Part shown: positions 16,622 through 25,304 of the stretch, in pieces
Layout of the letters: the number at the start of each line of letters is the position of its first letter
How positions within the stretch are numbered: the first letter of the stretch is position 1
The notes under the pieces: generated by a model
Seen by the model: the letters and a program-made list of their open reading frames with translations, nothing else
What the model was told of the DNA's origin: nothing
Database searches by the model: none
Source of the DNA: Chitinimonas_A lacunae
GTDB taxonomy: Bacteria; Pseudomonadota; Gammaproteobacteria; Burkholderiales; Chitinimonadaceae
Direction of reading: 5' to 3'
Length of the DNA stretch: 64,000 bases
Assembly: GCF_042650885.1 (NCBI RefSeq)
Contig: NZ_JBHSBU010000001.1
Span: 2,418,001-2,482,000 of the forward strand
Program-made: the position numbers and the translations under genes

Positions 16622-17707
16622 ATGGCAGAACTGCGCCTGAAACAGATCAGGAAATGCTACGGCGACGGCAACGGGGTGATCCACGGGCTCGACCTGACCG
16701 TGCGCGACGGTGAATTCATGGTGTTCGTCGGGCCGTCCGGTTGCGGCAAATCGACGCTGCTGCGGATGATCGCCGGCTTGGAATCGTTGAGCGCCGGGGA
16801 GCTGTGGATAGGCGAGCGCCGGGCCGACGAGCTGCCGCCGGCGCAGCGCGGGGTGGCCATGGTGTTCCAGAGTTACGCGCTCTATCCGCATATGACGGTG
16901 CGGGAAAACATGGGCTTTGGCCTCAAATTGGCCGGTCTGCCGCGCCGCGAGATCGATGCGGCCGTGGAGCGGGCCGCAGCGGCACTGCAACTGACCGAGC
17001 TGCTCGAACGCAAGCCCAAGGCGCTGTCGGGCGGCCAGCGGCAACGGGTGGCCATCGGCCGCGCCATCGTGCGCAAGCCGCAGGTGTTTCTATTCGACGA
17101 GCCGCTATCGAACCTCGATGCCGCGCTGCGGGTGCAGATGCGCATCGAGCTGGCCCGGCTCCATCAGGAACTGGCCACCACCATGATCTACGTCACCCAC
17201 GATCAGGTCGAGGCGATGACGCTTGGCGAACGGATCGCCGTATTCAACAGCGGCCGGATCGAACAGGTCGGCACGCCGCTTGAGCTGTACGAGCGGCCGG
17301 CCAATCTGTTCGTCGCCGGTTTCCTGGGTTCCCCCCGGATGAATCTGCTGCCGGCCGTGGCCGAGAGCGACGGTCGGCTGCGGCTGCCCGCCGGCTTTGT
17401 GCTCGATCTGGGGGTGGCGGCGCTGCCGGGCGAGACGCTGACGCTGGGCGCGCGGCCGGAACATCTGCATCTGGCCGGACGCGGCCTGCCCGGGCGGCTC
17501 GATCTGGTCGAGCATCTGGGTGACTGCCAGCTGCTGCATATCAGCGTCGAAGGCGTGGCGGAACCGTTGGCGCTCAAGCTGCCGGGCCATGCCCAGGCGC
17601 CGGCGCTCGGCGAGCCGGTGCGGATCGGCTTCGATCCGGCCTTCTGCCATCTGTTCGACCACCACGGCCAGGCGCTGGCGCCCCGCGAGGCGCCCGTGCC
17701 GGCCTGA
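16622..17707 (+). CDS. Sugar ABC transporter ATP-binding protein (UgpC/MsmX/MalK type)
   Basis: A 361-residue ATPase. Walker A is GPSGCGKST (37-45), the Q-loop is VFQSYALYPHMTV, the signature is LSGGQRQR near 135, Walker B is VFLFDEPLSNLDA and the H-loop is YVTHDQVEAMT. A C-terminal TOBE-type regulatory domain (about 240-361) marks the CUT1 sugar family. It energises the importer encoded at 11.5-14.7 kb. AAGGAG lies upstream of the ATG. A longer open frame from 16508 lacks support. The porin follows 70 bp downstream. Confidence 0.94.
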   Translation: MAELRLKQIRKCYGDGNGVIHGLDLTVRDGEFMVFVGPSGCGKSTLLRMIAGLESLSAGELWIGERRADELPPAQRGVAMVFQSYALYPHMTVRENMGFGLKLAGLPRREIDAAVERAAAALQLTELLERKPKALSGGQRQRVAIGRAIVRKPQVFLFDEPLSNLDAALRVQMRIELARLHQELATTMIYVTHDQVEAMTLGERIAVFNSGRIEQVGTPLELYERPANLFVAGFLGSPRMNLLPAVAESDGRLRLPAGFVLDLGVAALPGETLTLGARPEHLHLAGRGLPGRLDLVEHLGDCQLLHISVEGVAEPLALKLPGHAQAPALGEPVRIGFDPAFCHLFDHHGQALAPREAPVPA

Positions 17708-17777
17708 CTTTCCGGTTCCCGCTGTGGCGGGAACGACTTCCACTCATCCACAGCACGATAAGAACGGAGAACACATC

Positions 17778-18905
17778 ATGCGCATTCAGCCCCTGGCGCT
17801 CGCCGTCAGTGTCGCCCTGTCCGTCCCGGCGCTGGCCGGTTTCAATATCGGCGGTTCAGCCGAGCTCAATTTTGTTAGCGATCGTGGCCGGGCCGAGTAT
17901 GGCGACGATAAATGGCACCAATCGCTCGACCGTGCCCTGGTGATCCAGTTCGACGGCGACCATAAGCTCGACCAGGGCGGCAAGTTGCAGGCCCGCGTCT
18001 CGCAGAAGATCGCCGAGGGCAACCAGACCCCCAACTGGGGCAACCGCGAAGCCTGGGTCGGCTTCTCGGGCGACTGGGGCAGCCTGCGCGGCGGCCGCCA
18101 GTTTCTCAACAGCTATCTGACGCTCGACTGGCCCTATGGTCAGGGCGGCTTCTGGGAGCTGGCCGAACGCGATCTGGGCAGCTGGGACGGTGCCGGCAAG
18201 ATCACCTCGCTGTTCCAGCAGAACGATCAGCAGAAGGACAGCCGGATCCGGGTCAATTCCAACGTCGGCACCTCGATCAACTATCTGTCGCCCAACTGGA
18301 ACGGCCTGAGCTTCGGCGCCCAGTACGCCTGGGACGACAACCGCTTTGCCAACGGCGGCGTGGTCGATCTGTCGGCCAACTACACCATGGGCGCGCTGAC
18401 CTTCAACGGTGGCTATCTGCACGCCAAGGGCATCAGCACGCTGGCCGGTGCCGCCGAAGAGAAGGAAGTGGTCGGCATCGATGCCGAAGGCCGTGCCGTC
18501 ACCCGCAGCAAGTTCAAGCCGCTCAAGGACAACAAAGACCAGCAGTTCTATCTGGGCCTTGTGCATAACGGCGGCAATCTGGTGCTGCGGGCGCTCTATA
18601 CGGGCTATCAGACCGAAGGCGTGCGCGGCAAGGCGCGCGGCGGCGATCTGATCGCTGCAGGCACCTATGTGTTCGACAAAAGCTACGTCAAGCTCGGCTG
18701 GCTGCGCCGTGACGACCGCAGCTCGGCGCTGATCCCGGTCATGGCGCAGAAGGACTTCAATATGCTCAAGGCCGAATACGGCTACAACCTAGCCAGCAGC
18801 GTGGTGGCCTATGGTCGGGTCACGGTCAAGAAATGGGCCGCCAACTCGGTGGGCGCCGGCGAGCGCTACACCCAGTTGATGGCAGGGGTGTGGGCCGGCT
18901 TCTGA
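17778..18905 (+). CDS. Outer-membrane porin, candidate chitooligosaccharide porin
   Basis: A 375-residue beta-barrel protein. The signal peptide is cut after PALA (about residue 20), and the mature start FNIGGSAELNFVSDRG and final aromatic residue (MAGVWAGF) are typical of outer-membrane insertion. Alternating strands such as QARVSQKIAEG, NWGNREAWVGFSG and LRGGRQFLNSYLT resemble Gram-negative trimeric porins. Position directly after the sugar ATPase suggests it admits chitin oligomers, as chitoporin does in Vibrio, but no substrate motif can be read. It has its own SD-like GGAGA. Confidence 0.82.
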   Translation: MRIQPLALAVSVALSVPALAGFNIGGSAELNFVSDRGRAEYGDDKWHQSLDRALVIQFDGDHKLDQGGKLQARVSQKIAEGNQTPNWGNREAWVGFSGDWGSLRGGRQFLNSYLTLDWPYGQGGFWELAERDLGSWDGAGKITSLFQQNDQQKDSRIRVNSNVGTSINYLSPNWNGLSFGAQYAWDDNRFANGGVVDLSANYTMGALTFNGGYLHAKGISTLAGAAEEKEVVGIDAEGRAVTRSKFKPLKDNKDQQFYLGLVHNGGNLVLRALYTGYQTEGVRGKARGGDLIAAGTYVFDKSYVKLGWLRRDDRSSALIPVMAQKDFNMLKAEYGYNLASSVVAYGRVTVKKWAANSVGAGERYTQLMAGVWAGF

Positions 18906-19016
18906 GGTCTTGCCAGCGCACCCGTGCCCACCAGCACAACGGCCGGCCGCTTCGGGACGCGGAAGCGGCCAGGTCGTGATGTCGCACAGCGTCCAAGAGT
19001 AGGTTCACTCCTCTCA

Positions 19017-19071
19017 GGCGCGGTCAGTCGCCTAGGCGGACCCCTCCCGCTGACCGACCGCGCCGCTTTTT
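19017..19071 (+). terminator. Long terminator-like hairpin with T5
   Basis: GGCGCGGTC (19017-19025) pairs with GACCGCGCC (19056-19064), enclosing about 30 nt, and is followed by GC and TTTTT. It may terminate the chitin cluster or a small RNA. Confidence 0.5.
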
Positions 19072-19230
19072 AGCCGATGACGGCCTTCCCTCCACGGCCG
19101 GCCTCCCACCGTCTCCGCTTGTCCGACTGTGTGTCCAGCTCCACCGAAAACCCGAACCATTGTCACCGCCAAGAGCCGTAGCAGAGCATAAGGCTGTAAC
19201 GGTACAGCCCGCGGCCAAGGCAGCGGCCTT

Positions 19231-19341
19231 GCTAAAGCATTTCCGTTTGACTCGGCGTCGCGGCCAAGTCTGGTTGAATAGCATGGCTTGCGCTTTGAGG
19301 TCCGGACACGCTGACTACGAATGGTCTGGCAATGTGCCAGC
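19231..19341 (+). repeat. Copy B1 of the intergenic repeat
   Basis: Left end GCTAAAGCATTTCC, right end CTGGCAATGTGCCAGC; internal AAGTCTGGTTGA and GCTTTGAGGTCCGGACAC. 111 bp. It abuts copy B2, sharing GCCAGC. Confidence 0.75.
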
Positions 19342-19442
19342 GCATTTCCTGTTGAATCGTCGGCGTCGGCACTAAAACTCGTTGAGGACGCTTAGCGGCG
19401 GGTCCGGACCCGCTGACTCCGGCTCGTCTGGAAATGCGCCAA
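19336..19442 (+). repeat. Copy B2 of the intergenic repeat
   Basis: Left end GCCAGCGCATTTCC, right end CTGGAAATGCGCCAA; internal ACTCGTTGAGG and GGTCCGGACCCGCTGACTCC. About 107 bp, in tandem with B1 and in the same orientation. Confidence 0.75.
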
Positions 19443-19474
19443 CCCAGAACCGAAAGATCACGACCTTCCCAGCC

Positions 19475-20206
19475 ATGGACTATTTCTCTCAACACGGCTA
19501 TTCCCTGCGTTTCGAATGGGGCTTGAGCGGCATCGACTATCTGGCCGCGGCGGCCGAATGTGTGGTGATCGTCGATGTGATGTCGTTTTCGACCTGCGTC
19601 AGCGTGGCGACCGGGCGAGGTGCCACGGTCTACCCTTACCGCTGGCGCGATGACACCGCCTTTGAATACGGCAAGCAGTTGCGGGCCGTGGTGGCCGATC
19701 CGCATCGGCGCCTGAGTGACGGCTATTCGCTGTCGCCTTCCTCGCTTCTGACGATTCCTGCCGGCACGCGGCTGGTGCTGCCTTCACCCAATGGCTCATC
19801 GGCTGCATGGCTGGCGCGCGATTCGGGGGCGACCGTGTTGAGTGGCTGTCTGCGCAACCGCCAGGCCACCGCCGAAGCATGTCGGGGCTTTGCCAGCGTA
19901 CTGGTGGTTGCCTGCGGCGAACGCTGGCCCGATGGCAGCTTGCGGCCCAGTCTGGAAGATCAGTTGGCGGCCGGAGGCATCATTGCCGCGCTGCCGCAGC
20001 TGCGCCCGTCGCCCGAAGCGCAGGCCGCCGCGCTGCTCTACCGGGGTTTCGGCCCGACCCGCCAGCAGGCGCTGGCGCAGTGCAGCTCGGCGATCGAACT
20101 GCGGGAGCGGGGCTTCGGCGCCGATGTGGCCCTGTGTATCGAGGAAGACGTCTCATCGAACGCCTGCTGGCTCGACGGTGATCGCTTTGTCGCGAGAAGT
20201 GGCTGA
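19475..20206 (+). CDS. 2-phosphosulfolactate phosphatase family protein (ComB-like)
   Basis: A 243-residue protein of the ComB family. Conserved segments are CVVIVDVMSFSTCVSVA near 28-44, LPSPNGSSAAW, VLSGCLRN, VVACGERWPDGSLRP and the LEDQLAAGGIIA metal/phosphate region. In methanogens ComB makes sulfolactate for coenzyme M. In bacteria without that pathway the substrate is unknown. No sulfolactate, coenzyme M or sulfonate genes are adjacent. ATG 19475 is the family start; the longer frame from 19382 runs back into the repeat. It is convergent with the serine hydrolase. Confidence 0.83.
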   Translation: MDYFSQHGYSLRFEWGLSGIDYLAAAAECVVIVDVMSFSTCVSVATGRGATVYPYRWRDDTAFEYGKQLRAVVADPHRRLSDGYSLSPSSLLTIPAGTRLVLPSPNGSSAAWLARDSGATVLSGCLRNRQATAEACRGFASVLVVACGERWPDGSLRPSLEDQLAAGGIIAALPQLRPSPEAQAAALLYRGFGPTRQQALAQCSSAIELRERGFGADVALCIEEDVSSNACWLDGDRFVARSG

Positions 20207-20290
20207 TTCCGGACCCGGCGAGACACCGGCCTCCCGCAGCAACTTTGCCAGTTTCCTCTAAAAGCAGCCGCCGATCCCCGCCAACTCGTA

Positions 20291-20323
20291 GGATGCGTTA
20301 GCGGCAAAGCGGCATAACGCACC
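20291..20323. repeat. Palindromic repeat of the GGATGCGTTA type
   Basis: GGATGCGTTA (20291-20300), then GCGGCAAAGCGGCA, then TAACGCACC. This hairpin, between convergent genes, resembles a palindrome type I recall from many proteobacterial intergenic regions. It could also serve as a bidirectional transcript end. Confidence 0.5.
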
Positions 20324-20372
20324 ATTTCCCTTCCCTCCCACCACGATTCCCACCCGATAGTGGCGGACACCA

Positions 20373-21467
20373 CTACGTCCTGGCCGCCACCACCGTCCCC
20401 GCACGCAGAGACTCGCGCACCAGACTGCGCACCCGGTCATGGACCGCAAAGGTCCGTTCAGGCGGGCTGTCGAGCCAGGACACATGCTCCAGCACCACCA
20501 CGCTGAGCTGCTGGACCGGGTAGTAGAGCAAGGTGCTGAGATAGCCTTCCACATAGCCGCTATGGCTCAGTTCGAGCAGGCCATCGTGTTCCGACACCTG
20601 AAGGCCGTAGCCATACCCCAATTTCCCCCAGCGATGCGAGCGCTGGGCGGTGGCAGCTGGGGTGATCATGGCTTGATAGAACGGGCCGCTGATCCACTTG
20701 CCCTGATGCAGACAGGCATTCCAGCGCACCAGATCGCCCAGCGTGGAAACCGCTCCGCCCGACGGATTGTGGGCCACATTGCGCTGAGCGCTCCACGGCC
20801 ACAGCCGGCCATCGCCACGCTCGACCAGTCCCGGCATCAGCCGGGGCAAGGTGCGCAGCGACTCGGACTGTGGCGGCATCAGACTGTCCTTCATGCCGCA
20901 GTGGGCGAACATTTCCTCGGCCTGGAGCGCAAAGGGCTGGCCGCGCACCCGTTCGAGAAGCCGACCGAGCAGCAGATAGGAAAAATTGGAATAGGCAAAC
21001 ACGCTACCGGCCCGATGGAGCAAGGGCCGGCCCAGCGTATCGATGCCCGAGGTATGGTTGAGCAGTTGGGCGATGCTGACCTGATCGGCCCACTCATCGG
21101 TCAGATCGGGCAGATAGGTACGCAGCGGGGCATCGAGTTCGACCCGGTTCTGCGCTGCCGCCCGCAGCACCAGCGCGGCGGTCATCTGCTTGCTGATCGA
21201 ACCGATCACATATTGGCTGGCCAGTGTCGGTGCCGACCGGCCAGGCAGCCCGGCGGCGCGTTCATACAGACGCTCGTCCCTGCGCGCCACCAGCACACCG
21301 CCACTGAAGCCACGCGGTGAAGTGGCCGTCAGCACGGCATCGATGGCCGCGCCCAGCGAATGGCGCGGAGAAACCGAAGCTGCGGGAGCGCCTTCGGGCG
21401 CCGGTGCATGAACCACGACAGCCGCACACAACACCACGCAGAACAGCAGAAAAGACGACATCGGCAT
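20373..21467 (-). CDS. Secreted serine hydrolase, class C beta-lactamase/DD-peptidase fold
   Basis: A 364-residue protein with an N-terminal signal (about 1-20). The three catalytic boxes are present: Ser90-x-x-Lys93 (SISK), Tyr159-Ser160-Asn161 (YSN), and HSG near 305 as the KTG equivalent. LLNHTSGI and GYGYGLQV are typical of the beta-lactamase-related/esterase EstB family. It is probably a periplasmic D-amino-peptide hydrolase or esterase; clinical-type AmpC function is not implied. Monocistronic, with no ampR neighbour. Confidence 0.88.
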   Translation of the reverse strand: MPMSSFLLFCVVLCAAVVVHAPAPEGAPAASVSPRHSLGAAIDAVLTATSPRGFSGGVLVARRDERLYERAAGLPGRSAPTLASQYVIGSISKQMTAALVLRAAAQNRVELDAPLRTYLPDLTDEWADQVSIAQLLNHTSGIDTLGRPLLHRAGSVFAYSNFSYLLLGRLLERVRGQPFALQAEEMFAHCGMKDSLMPPQSESLRTLPRLMPGLVERGDGRLWPWSAQRNVAHNPSGGAVSTLGDLVRWNACLHQGKWISGPFYQAMITPAATAQRSHRWGKLGYGYGLQVSEHDGLLELSHSGYVEGYLSTLLYYPVQQLSVVVLEHVSWLDSPPERTFAVHDRVRSLVRESLRAGTVVAART

Positions 21468-21962
21468 GCTTCCGTTTCGACATGGAGGAAAAATTGAGGA
21501 ATTCCTTTTCAGCGCTGGACCTTATCAAGGCTTGCATGGCCTTGTCGCTTATTTTTCCAGTAACCGCTGTAACCGGGCTGGGACGCTGCGGGACATAAGG
21601 TTGCGGCATCTGCCGCAAGCGGCTATCGACCCGGCTCAGCCGTAAGCGTTCCCCTTATCGCTGCCAATCGGCTGGCTAGCGCATTTCCACTCAAATCGGC
21701 GTCGCAGCAAGTCTGGTTGGGCGCTGGGAGCCGGCACGTTGAGGGCCGGACACACTGACGCCGAATTGACTGGAAATGCGCTAGCGAGTCGGGAGAAGGA
21801 GACTTTGACGGTGATCGAGCGGGCGCCAGACAGAGATCACGCCAGGGGTGCCTGATGTGGTGTCCGAAGGCGGGAAGCGACCTCGACGCAGACAGCGTCA
21901 TGGCCGGCTCCACCCTGGGGAACAGGGATAGCGGAGCCGCCGGTCAGCGGCTCCTGGGAAAG
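21468..21962. other. Gap between the serine hydrolase and the M48 protease gene
   Basis: No gene is supported. It contains the serine-hydrolase upstream region (the strand of that gene) and copy C of the intergenic repeat (21675-21785). Confidence 0.5.
21675..21785 (+). repeat. Copy C of the intergenic repeat (best preserved ends)
   Basis: GCTAGCGCATTTCC at the left and CTGGAAATGCGCTAGC at the right. The inverted match continues inward as AAATCGGCGTC / GACGCCGAATT, giving almost 30-bp terminal inverted repeats. Internal AAGTCTGGTTGG and GGCCGGACACACTGAC match B1. 111 bp. Confidence 0.8.
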
Positions 21963-22787
21963 TCAGCGGCGGGGGCGCAGCATCCGGCTGGGTTCGAGGC
22001 CCGATTCGGCATAGGGCTCAAGCCGCTCGCCCATGGCGGCATCGAGGCTGTCGAGCCGCGACGACGGGGTCGGATGGGTTTTGAACATCAGGGCAAACGA
22101 CGTGTCTTCGGGGCTGACCGTATCGAGCGTCTGCAAGACCGCCACCAGCCCATAAGGGTTGTAGCCGGCGCGGGCGGCGATCACCACGCCCATCCGGTCG
22201 GCCTCGAACTCGTCGCCTTTATCGAGGCCCCGGGTATACAGCTCGTTGAGACCGGAAAAAGCCTTGAGCGCGTTATACGTCCCGGCACTGCCGCGTGCCT
22301 CGGCCCGGGTCTGGATCGCGTCGCCCAGCGCACCGCGCAGATTGCCGCCCTGGATCGCCTTCAGATGATGGCGCTGCACCACATGGGCAATCTCATGGGC
22401 CAGCACCCCGGCCAGTTCGGACTCGTTGCGCAGCCGCTCGAACAGACCCCGGGTAATCAGCACATAACCGCCCGGCGTGGTGTAGGCGTTGATCTGGCTG
22501 TCGTCGAGGATGCCGAAATGCCAGGCGATATCCTGCCGCTCGGTCTGCAGGGCAAGCCAGCCGCCCACACGATTCACATAGCGCTGCAACTCCGGATTGG
22601 GCAGCAAGGGCGAGGCACCGAGCAGACTGGCGGCCATGCCGGCACCCATTTCCATTTCCTCGGCCGGGCCGATGTCGCGGACGCTGTCGACCACTTTCTT
22701 GCCGATCGAGAAAATCTTGTTGAGGTCGATGGCCGCAGCCGGCAAGGCGAGGCCGGCCAGCAGCAGGGACAGGACGATACGCTTCAT
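21963..22787 (-). CDS. M48-family periplasmic metalloprotease
   Basis: A 274-residue protein with a signal peptide (MKRIVLSLLLAGLALPAAA). The zinc site is HEIAHVVQRH (His131, Glu132, His135), with the third ligand Glu in DEFEADRMG near 190. It is a soluble, single-domain relative of BepA/LoiP-type outer-membrane quality-control proteases and lacks TPR repeats. ATG 22787 follows GAGGAGG. It is the third gene of a coupled operon after the cyclase and the SH3 protein, whose stop lies 11 bp upstream. Confidence 0.9.
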   Translation of the reverse strand: MKRIVLSLLLAGLALPAAAIDLNKIFSIGKKVVDSVRDIGPAEEMEMGAGMAASLLGASPLLPNPELQRYVNRVGGWLALQTERQDIAWHFGILDDSQINAYTTPGGYVLITRGLFERLRNESELAGVLAHEIAHVVQRHHLKAIQGGNLRGALGDAIQTRAEARGSAGTYNALKAFSGLNELYTRGLDKGDEFEADRMGVVIAARAGYNPYGLVAVLQTLDTVSPEDTSFALMFKTHPTPSSRLDSLDAAMGERLEPYAESGLEPSRMLRPRR

Positions 22788-22797
22788 GGCGGCCTCC

Positions 22798-23337
22798 TCA
22801 ACGGTCGGCGGAATCACGGCGCGGCGCCGGCTCGTCGCGGCGGCGTTCCTGGCGGCCGCCCGCCAGGTAATCGACCTGGCGCGCGCTCAGCCGGGCGCTG
22901 TTGGCGAAACGGGCGGCCTCCTCGCGGCTGCTGTGGTAGCTCTTGAGCTTGGCGAGTTCGGCCGTATTGGGTTCGGTGTGGCCGAGCTGCTCCTCGTCGA
23001 TCCCCTTGACTCCGGTGGTGGTGGTCTTGCCTGAACGTCCGGTGGTCACCAGACCGACGACCGAGGCCACCCCTCCGCCCGCGGCAGCCCGCTCGCCGCT
23101 GCTGGTGCGCACATTGAGCATCTTGACCCAGCCCTGGCGGCCGTCTTCGGTCTTGACCTGCATCCAGGCTCCTTGCCGCGTCAGAATCTCGACCCGGCTA
23201 TTGGCCGCCAGATCGGCCAGCTTGGCGGCGTCGCCAAACGGCTTCTGCCGCAACTCGGCATTGCGCGCCAACGTGCCGCTATCGGCCAGGGCAGTCAGCG
23301 CACAGCAGAGCAGACCCAGGCTCACGAGAATCTTCAT
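22798..23337 (-). CDS. Periplasmic bacterial-SH3 domain protein
   Basis: A 179-residue protein with a signal peptide (about 1-18, ALTALA). A bacterial SH3 domain spans about 20-78 (RNAELRQKPFGDAAKLADL, RVEILTRQGAWMQVKTEDG, GWVKMLNVR). The remainder is low in recognisable motifs, with a VKGIDEEQLGHTEPNTAELAKL segment and an Arg/Asp-rich tail. Bacterial SH3 domains often bind cell wall or partner proteins. Its ATG overlaps the cyclase stop by 4 bp, so all three genes are likely one transcript. It may present substrates to the M48 protease. Confidence 0.85.
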   Translation of the reverse strand: MKILVSLGLLCCALTALADSGTLARNAELRQKPFGDAAKLADLAANSRVEILTRQGAWMQVKTEDGRQGWVKMLNVRTSSGERAAAGGGVASVVGLVTTGRSGKTTTTGVKGIDEEQLGHTEPNTAELAKLKSYHSSREEAARFANSARLSARQVDYLAGGRQERRRDEPAPRRDSADR

Positions 23338-25157
23338 ATCGTTTGCTCCTTGGAACGGGGCTCGAACAGACGGACGCCTTGTTCCCGCCCCTTGACGTGA
23401 TGCAGGCCGTGGTCGAGGTAATCGAAGTCCTCGGCGGCCAGACGGGTGGATTCGGCCACCAGCACGCGCGCCACCCCTTTGGTCTGGCCTTCGATCCGGC
23501 TCGCCAGATTGACCGTATCGCCAATCACAGTGTAATCGAGCCGTTCAGCCGAACCAATGAAGCCCACCACGGCCGGGCCGGTATTGAGGCCGATGCCGAT
23601 ATCGAAGTCGGGTCCAAGATCGGACAGCTCGGCCTTGAAGCGTTGCACCGCAGCGGCCATCTCGATCGCGGCCGCCACCGCATGGCGGGCGTGGTCCGGA
23701 TCGTCGGCCGGCGCCCCCCAGAAAGCCATGATGGCGTCGCCGATAAACTTATCGAGCGTGCCGCCGTGCTTGAAGATGATCTCGACCTGCATCGAGAAGT
23801 AGCGGTTGAGCAGATCGACGATGAATTCGGGCGAACGGGTTTCGGACAGCGTGGTAAAGCCGCGGATATCGGAAAACAGCACGGTGATCTGCCGGGTCTG
23901 CGCCACGGCGGCGGTATCGACCCGATGATCGTCCACCAGTTGCCCGACCACCCGGGGATCGAGAAAGCGGCGGAACATCCCCACCGCATGCTCGCGCCGC
24001 TCGCGCTCCTTCAGATAGGCCAGCACGGCGGAAACGAAATAACAGGCCCAGCCCCACAGCAGCGGCGCCAGCGCCGGCCACCAGACACCGCGACCAAGCT
24101 GCCACCATAGCGCGCCCACCGTCACCACGCTGGTGGCGGCCAGCCCCAGTGCGATCCGGGTCGCCGTCACGCCGTACTGGAACGCCCAGGCAATCGCCGC
24201 CATCAATCCGAGCGCCAGCGGCAGCATCCACCAGCGCGGTCGTTCGATCAGCGCATCGCCCGCTTGCAGGTTGTCGATGGCCGTGGCCAGCACATCGACG
24301 CCCGGGTAGGTGCTGCCAAGCGGCGTGACGCGCAGATCCTGCAAGCCGGGCGCGGCCGTGCCGACCACCACGATCTTGTTGCGGAATTCATCGGCCGGCC
24401 GCTGCCGCCGTTCGCGCTGGGCATCGAGATAGAGGTCGGCGTAGGCGATATGGCGACGGTCGCGGTACCAGTTGAGCAATATGCGCTCGCCTTCGGGCAC
24501 CACCCAGCCCAGATCGCGGCCGATGCGCGCCGGCAGCGAGGGAAAGCGCCAACCCTGGTCTTCCACATACAGGTAGTAGTGACGCCCTACCCCGTCACTG
24601 TCTTCGGCAAAGCTGATCATGCCGGCCCGCCAGTCCTCAGGGCGGAAGATCAGCCCCAGGATGGGCGAGCGGGCCTCGGGCTGCGCCGTGGGGCCGGGAC
24701 GCACCCCGAGCGCCGAGGGCAGATCGATATTGCGCAGCGAACCCTGGCCGCCGACTGCCAGCGCCGTGCCGAAATACACCCGTGGCTGGCGTGCCACGAC
24801 CTCGGCCAGATAATCGTCGTCGGCCCGGCGAAACACATCGCGTTCATTGAACAGGATGTCGAACACGATAGCGCGCGGCTGCTGGGCAGCCAGATATTCG
24901 ATCAGCTCGCCGTGGACCGAACGCGGCCAGGGCCAGGCGCCCGCAATCGGATTCATCTGCTCGAGCGAAAACTGGTCTATATCGACCACTACCACCTCGT
25001 CGCGTGCAGGCCGCTTCTCGGCGTGCCAACGCAGCAACAGGTCGCCGCCGCGCTGGTCGACAATGCGGCTGGCCTCAAGCCAGCCGTAGTCCAGCCCGGC
25101 CAGCAAAGCAAATAGCATGAAGCACTTCCAGAAGGACCCGGCTAGCGACTTGCTCAT
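23334..25157 (-). CDS. CHASE2-domain class III adenylate/guanylate cyclase
   Basis: About 607 residues. A TM helix (about 8-25) leads to an extracytoplasmic CHASE2 sensor (about 30-300), three TM helices (about 305-395), then a cytosolic class III cyclase domain (about 425-600). Metal Asp residues lie in VLFSDIRGF and FIGDAIMAFWG. The substrate pair is Lys in TLDKFIGD and Thr in DYTVIGDTVNLASR, the Lys/Thr pattern of some adenylate cyclases. The transition-state Asn and Arg are in NLASR. ATG 25157 (MSKSLAG) is preferred to an upstream frame start at 25241. It heads the operon with the SH3 and M48 genes. Confidence 0.92.
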   Translation of the reverse strand: MSKSLAGSFWKCFMLFALLAGLDYGWLEASRIVDQRGGDLLLRWHAEKRPARDEVVVVDIDQFSLEQMNPIAGAWPWPRSVHGELIEYLAAQQPRAIVFDILFNERDVFRRADDDYLAEVVARQPRVYFGTALAVGGQGSLRNIDLPSALGVRPGPTAQPEARSPILGLIFRPEDWRAGMISFAEDSDGVGRHYYLYVEDQGWRFPSLPARIGRDLGWVVPEGERILLNWYRDRRHIAYADLYLDAQRERRQRPADEFRNKIVVVGTAAPGLQDLRVTPLGSTYPGVDVLATAIDNLQAGDALIERPRWWMLPLALGLMAAIAWAFQYGVTATRIALGLAATSVVTVGALWWQLGRGVWWPALAPLLWGWACYFVSAVLAYLKERERREHAVGMFRRFLDPRVVGQLVDDHRVDTAAVAQTRQITVLFSDIRGFTTLSETRSPEFIVDLLNRYFSMQVEIIFKHGGTLDKFIGDAIMAFWGAPADDPDHARHAVAAAIEMAAAVQRFKAELSDLGPDFDIGIGLNTGPAVVGFIGSAERLDYTVIGDTVNLASRIEGQTKGVARVLVAESTRLAAEDFDYLDHGLHHVKGREQGVRLFEPRSKEQTI

Positions 25158-25304
25158 GGCATTTTTTGACGCTGGTTCAATGTCGTTTCGCTCTATAAAC
25201 GGCAAAACACCGCAGGAAGGGCGGCGAAAAAACGCTACCAAGCAGGTGCTTTACTCAACTAGAATAATCAGTTGCAGCAACTCTCACGACCGGATGCAAG
25301 CATC

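Larger units (their letters stand above)
18906..19474. other. Repeat-bearing gap after the porin
   Basis: No gene is supported. It holds a 9-bp hairpin GGCCGCTTC / GAAGCGGCC (18945-18970) that may end the porin transcript, a larger hairpin with T5 (19017-19071), and two tandem copies of the intergenic repeat (19231-19442). Confidence 0.55.
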
